Shown here: piece by piece, positions 41,891 through 45,512 of the stretch
Position numbering within the stretch: position 1 is the first letter of the stretch
Layout: each line of letters opens with the position of its first letter
NCBI GenBank assembly: GCA_031283105.1
Contig: JAITCL010000035.1
Span: 1 to 45,512 of the forward strand
Reading direction: 5' to 3'
DNA length: 45,512 nt
Origin: Treponema sp.
Lineage (GTDB): Bacteria > Spirochaetota > Spirochaetia > Treponematales > Breznakiellaceae
Translations under genes and position numbers: made by a program
Notes under the pieces: generated by a model
What the model was told of the DNA's origin: nothing
What the model saw: only the letters and a program-made list of their open reading frames with translations
Database searches by the model: none

Positions 41891-42018
41891 TCACACAAAG
41901 ATCACAAAGAGGAATAGGGTTGTTCGAAATTTAAGCTTGGACTTCACGATAAGATAACGGACAAAAACCCCTTCTTCCCCACTTTGTGATCTTCTCTTTC
42001 TTTGTGTTCTTTGTGTGA
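41891..42018. repeat. intergenic inverted-repeat element 2
   Basis: TCACACAAAGATCACAAAG (41891-41909) is inverted at 41982-42018, where CTTTGTGATC and TTCTTTGTGTGA occur with 15 extra bases (TTTGTG-rich) between them. About 70 unique bases lie between the arms. The element sits between the antitoxin promoter and the 3' end of parE. Confidence 0.7.
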
Positions 42019-42022
42019 TATT

Positions 42023-43975
42023 TTACCCAGCGTCTTCTATTAAATTTTTCATTATGTATTCGCGTCTTTCCGGCGTGTTTTTGCCCATGTAGAAATCCAG
42101 TACCTGCGGAACCTGCTTTAACGTGTTTACAGAAACCGGCACAATGCGAATATCCTCCCCGATAAACTGCCCGAACTCTTTTGGGCTTATCTCTCCTAGC
42201 CCCTTAAAACGGGTTATTTCGCTCTGTGAGCCGAGAGCAACGGCGGCTTCATCACGTTCTTTTTCCGTGTAACAGTAACGGGTTTCTTTTTTTGTACGGA
42301 CGCGGAACAGCGGCGTTTCAAGAATATAAACATGACCTGCCGTTATAAGCTCCTCAAAATATGAGAGGAAGAAAGTTAAAAGAAGATTGCGGATATGGAA
42401 GCCGTCAAAATCCGCGTCTGTGGCGATTACAATTTTCGCATAACGCAAGCCTTCGATGTCGTTATCAATGCCTAAAGCCATCATCATGTTAAAAAGTTCT
42501 TCGTTTTTGTAGATTGCGGCGCGTTTTTTGCCGTACACGTTTTCCACTTTGCCACGAAGGGCGAAAATCGCCTGCGTCATCACGTCTCTGCTGGAAACAA
42601 TTGAACCTGCCGCCGAATCGCCTTCTGTAATAAAAATTGTAGATTCTTCCCCGTCTTCACCGTCATCAAGGTGGTATTTGCAGTCTTTTAACTTTGGAAT
42701 TTTAAGGGCGATTTTTTTCGCCGCCTCCCGCGCTTCTTTTTTAACGGCGTTTAATTCCGTGCGCAGGGACTCGTTGGCCGTTATTTTCTGCTCCAGTTTT
42801 TTGCTTGCTTCGGGATTTTTATGCAGCCAGTCTTCAACGGCGTTGCGCACTTCCTGCACAACCCATGCGCGTATGTCGGAATTGCCAAGTTTGTTTTTTG
42901 TCTGGCTCTCAAATACGGGATTTTTTAATTTGATCGCTATTGCAGCGGTTGTTCCTTCGCGGACATCTTCAGAGCGGTAGTCTTTCTTATAGAAAGTTTG
43001 AATCCCTTTTAAAAAGCCTTCTTTAAATGCGGACAAATGCGTTCCGCCGTCGGATGTGTACTGCCCATTAACAAATGAAAAATATTCCTCGCCGTAGTTG
43101 TTGGTATGGGTAAAGGCGATTTCCAACTGCCCGTTAGCTGAATGTTTGCCACGGTAGTAGCCAAGTGAATAAAGTCCGTCGCTTCCTGTTTCTTCCTGCA
43201 ATAAATCGAATAATCCCCGGTTTGATATAAATTTTTTGCCGTTAAAAGCAAGCGTAAGCCCGGCGTTAAGGTACGCGTAATTCTGCACGCGCTTTTCTAT
43301 AAATTCAGGATTAAAAACATAATCTTTAAAAATTTCAGGGTCGGGAATAAATTCCACCATTGTTCCGTCTTTTAACGGGTCTTTTAACTTGCCCTTGCGC
43401 TCGCTTAGAAGTTTCCCTCTTTCAAAAATAGCCTCGGCAAATTCTCCGCTCCTTATCGCAACTGCCCTGAAATGAACTGAAAGCGCGTTTACCGCTTTTG
43501 TTCACACTCCGTTAAGCCCGACCGAAAACTGAAACACATCGTCATTGTACTTTGCCCCGGTATTTATTACCGATACGCACTCAACCAGTTTTCCAAGAGG
43601 GATACCGCGCCCGTAATCGCGCACTTTAACCATCGCTCTTCCGGGTTTATCAATATCTTTAACAACAGTTTCGATAAGTTTTCCGTTACCCATAATAAAT
43701 TCGTCGATGCCGTTGTCGATTACTTCTTTTAGCAAAACATAAATACCGTCATCGGGATTTGAACCATCCCCAAGCCGCCCAATGTACATTCCCGTTCTTA
43801 GTCTGATATGTTCAAGCGAGGACAGAGTTTTAATTTTTGATTCATCATAAACAGGTGTTTTACCGGCGGAAGGTCTGGGTTCTGCGGATTTAGATTCTGC
43901 AAATCTGGGCGAAGATTTTACAACTGCCGGTTTTGTTTTTGTACTTGTTTTCTTAACCTGTTTTTTTGCCGGCAT
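42023..43975 (-). pseudogene. parE: DNA topoisomerase IV/gyrase subunit B, interrupted by in-frame TGA
   Basis: About 650 codons in one unbroken frame except for a TGA at 43504-43502 (codon 158). Before it: Lys/Pro-rich N-terminus, [10 protein letters not shown] (ATPase N-box) and VRDYGRGIP. The stop falls in GLNGVxTKAVNALS, where the family has Gly (GHKL G2 box), so GGA to TGA is the simplest change. After it: FITEGDSAAGS and DADFDGFHIRN (TOPRIM), and FKGLGEISPKEF. Translation of the 3' piece alone would lack the ATPase. Unless the stop is misread or is a sequence error, the enzyme is dead. No parC partner is next to it; a second GyrB would be needed elsewhere. Confidence 0.85.
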
Positions 43976-43994
43976 GGAACCGCCACTCCTTGTA

Positions 43995-45098
43995 CTACAG
44001 TTGTTTTTCTAATTCTCGGATATTATTTTCGCTTTCGCGGACGCTTTCTTCCAGATCGTCTATACCTTTTTCCAGATCGGTAATTTTGTCTTTCTTTTCT
44101 TCTATCGATCTTTTGTATTTTTCAATTCTTGATTTCTCTTCGTCAATCGCAAGAGACGCCCTCAGTTTGGCAATGGCATTTTCATTATCAATAACCGATT
44201 GATTCAACCTGACCGCCCTGCCGATAATTTCTCCGTCTTCGGCGGTTACAATAGTGTCTATAAAATACTTCCGGTCGGGACTCATATCATCATCTATTCC
44301 CGCAGCCTGACAGCCGAATTTTTTGTACAGAACGCCAAGTGCTTCTTTTACTTCGCCTATATGATTGTTAATAAATTGAATTTGTTTTTGAGGATTACCG
44401 TCAATGCCGAAGGAGGCGGAAATAATGCGCTTTTCATCTTTCAATACCGAAAGTTCGTCTGCGGCAGTTCGTGAAATACCGCGCAAATTATCAATTTCCA
44501 ACCGTATAAAGGCCACGTCATCTTCCCCGTGTACAGGGTCACGGTTACTGTAACGCTCGCCAATATTTAAATAAAGCTGTTCCTGGCTTTCTTTGGCTTT
44601 GGACAGGAAGGATTTTAGCACAAGACCCTGGGCGCTTTTGCCTATCCATGAAAAAACATTGCCGCCTTCTTTGTTATCAAGTTCGGTGATACGGGTTTCA
44701 AGAGATTCTAACTTGGCTTTTAACGCGTCGGCTTGTTCCCTAAAAAGAGACGTATAATCGTCATAAACGCTGTTTTCAAGAAGAGCTTTGCCAAGCCTGC
44801 GGTAAAAAACCGCCATCTCCCTAGCACGCTCTTTTTCATCGTTTTCTGCGGTTTCGATTGCTGATTCAAGTTCTTTATAACGGCGGTTTTTCTCTTCTAT
44901 CTTGCTTATTGCGGTATTTGATTCGGCGATATCCTTTAAATAGACATTATATTGAATTATATCATCAAAACCCGCGTTCATTTCCTTTATACGGGAATAA
45001 AGGGTTTCACCGAAATTTTCTAAAAGCGTATTCAGGGAATACCGGCTTTCCAGATTGTTTTTAAAAAGATCATCTATTCGCTTTTTTCTGTCATCCAT
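43995..45098 (-). CDS. long coiled-coil protein of unknown function
   Basis: 367 residues from the Met at 45098, preferred over 45116 because TATACT (45110-45105) ends six bases before it. Helical, charged sequence throughout, with heptad-like stretches near residues 70-110 and 310-365 ([39 protein letters not shown]), interrupted by a Gly-rich patch ([20 protein letters not shown]). No signal peptide. I do not recognise a family; a structural or cytoskeletal role is possible. It lies 19 bases before parE and may be co-transcribed. Confidence 0.7.
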   Translation of the reverse strand: MDDRKKRIDDLFKNNLESRYSLNTLLENFGETLYSRIKEMNAGFDDIIQYNVYLKDIAESNTAISKIEEKNRRYKELESAIETAENDEKERAREMAVFYRRLGKALLENSVYDDYTSLFREQADALKAKLESLETRITELDNKEGGNVFSWIGKSAQGLVLKSFLSKAKESQEQLYLNIGERYSNRDPVHGEDDVAFIRLEIDNLRGISRTAADELSVLKDEKRIISASFGIDGNPQKQIQFINNHIGEVKEALGVLYKKFGCQAAGIDDDMSPDRKYFIDTIVTAEDGEIIGRAVRLNQSVIDNENAIAKLRASLAIDEEKSRIEKYKRSIEEKKDKITDLEKGIDDLEESVRESENNIRELEKQL

Positions 45099-45156
45099 AA
45101 ATATAGTATACGCCATTAAAACAGTGTATACTAGCCCATAATAGCCACAAACTCTC

Positions 45157-45185
45157 TTGAATAAACAGGTATTTTAGTGTATAAA
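45157..45185 (+). promoter_or_regulatory. pckG promoter
   Basis: TTGAAT (45157-45162), 17-bp spacer, TATAAA (45180-45185). The transcript would have a ~35-base leader with AGGAG, in contrast to the leaderless genes elsewhere. Confidence 0.7.
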
Positions 45186-45226
45186 TTGCGTAGTAAGAAG
45201 TAAATTTCTAAAAAACAGGAGTTATT

Positions 45227-45512
45227 ATGAATTTAAACGAATTAAAACACAATGGATTAAAAAAATGGATTGAAGAACAATCCGCGCTTATGACACCGGA
45301 TTCGGTGGTAGTCTGTGACGGCAGTAAAGCTGAATATGAGAGTCTTCTTAAAATCACGGTGGACGCGGGGATTGGCATACCGTTGAATCCTCAAAAAAGA
45401 CCGGGCAGTTACTGGTTTCATTCCGATCCTTCGGACGTGGCAAGGGCGGAAAGCCGCACCTTCATTGCAAGCAAAAACAAGGACGATGCGGGTCCTACCA
45501 ATAACTGGGCAG
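45227..45512 (+). CDS. pckG: phosphoenolpyruvate carboxykinase (GTP), 5' part
   Basis: The frame is open from the ATG at 45227 (AGGAG seven bases before) to the end of the window, 95 codons. LKKWIEEQSALMTPDSVVVCDGS, YWFHSDPSDVARAESRTFI and DDAGPTNNW are the N-terminal signatures of GTP-dependent PEPCK, which interconverts oxaloacetate and PEP. The remaining ~500 residues, including the nucleotide-binding loops, are outside the window. Confidence 0.93.
   Translation, partial: MNLNELKHNGLKKWIEEQSALMTPDSVVVCDGSKAEYESLLKITVDAGIGIPLNPQKRPGSYWFHSDPSDVARAESRTFIASKNKDDAGPTNNWA

Noticed and set aside
42023-43975. Alternative genetic code with UGA read as glycine
   Set aside because: Dozens of other genes in the window are open without internal TGA and several end at TGA (for example the type IV genes with ATGA overlaps), so the standard code applies; one TGA is a lesion or an error.

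Overview
The window looks like part of a spirochaete chromosome, most probably a Treponema-type organism. GC content is intermediate. It carries Treponema-style secreted proteins, several lipoproteins with spirochaete lipoboxes, a flagellar-associated gene pair, luxS next to mtnN, GTP-type PEP carboxykinase, and long hybrid kinases paired with HD-GYP response regulators. The genus is inferred from gene content and style; no 16S or other decisive marker is present.

Layout. (1) 1-1478: the 3' part of a CsgG/FlgO-like secreted protein fused to a DUF1566/Lcl-type domain, a small secreted protein and a strong terminator. (2) 1502-8513: part of an integrated conjugative-type element. It has a five-gene type IV secretion segment (VirB5/TrbJ, VirB6/TrbL, VirB8/TrbF, VirB9/TrbG and a VirB10-like stub without its periplasmic domain), a phosphoribosyltransferase, then on the other strand a tyrosine integrase, an excisionase-like HTH protein and a ribbon-helix-helix protein with a strong operator-covered promoter. 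VirB4, VirB11 and VirD4 are not in the window. (3) 8791-18507: a tight six-gene signalling operon on the minus strand: lipid kinase, membrane hybrid kinase, two tandem HD-GYP response regulators, FIST sensor protein, soluble hybrid kinase. (4) 18570-20608: M32 carboxypeptidase, tRNA-Gly(CCC), two 123-bp tandem repeats with conserved hairpins, and a 13-bp copy of the tRNA 3' end. (5) 21238-25936: a minus-strand run from FliK-like and FlhB-like genes through yraN, two small conserved-looking genes and an active-looking diguanylate cyclase to mtnN and luxS. (6) 25962-37562: mainly housekeeping genes (ymdB, GerMN protein, glgP, queuosine-precursor transporter, glnS, Nudix, metF, folC), with an AAA/DUF4143 ATPase inserted. 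(7) 37524-42018: an accessory zone with an XRE regulator, a probably frameshifted small gene, a lipoprotein and three toxin-antitoxin-type modules: MNT/HEPN (HEPN frameshifted), an antitoxin with a PIN toxin, and a DinJ/VapB-like chimera with VapC. It also holds two inverted-repeat elements. (8) 42023-45512: a topoisomerase IV/gyrase B-type gene interrupted by an in-frame TGA, a coiled-coil protein, and the start of pckG.

The genes link in several ways. Cyclic-di-GMP turnover is represented by one GGDEF enzyme and two HD-GYP phosphodiesterases that sit between two phosphorelay kinases and a FIST sensor. MtnN and LuxS form the SAH detoxification/AI-2 route, and MetF supplies the neighbouring one-carbon pathway. 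A recurring promoter layout is visible: in about nine genes a -10 box ends 5-6 bases before the ATG, often with a good -35 at 17 bp. This predicts leaderless mRNAs. It also fixes several start codons. The window contains several probable lesions (parE TGA, HEPN frameshift, small gene at 38043, PRTase tail). These could be real decay or sequence errors.
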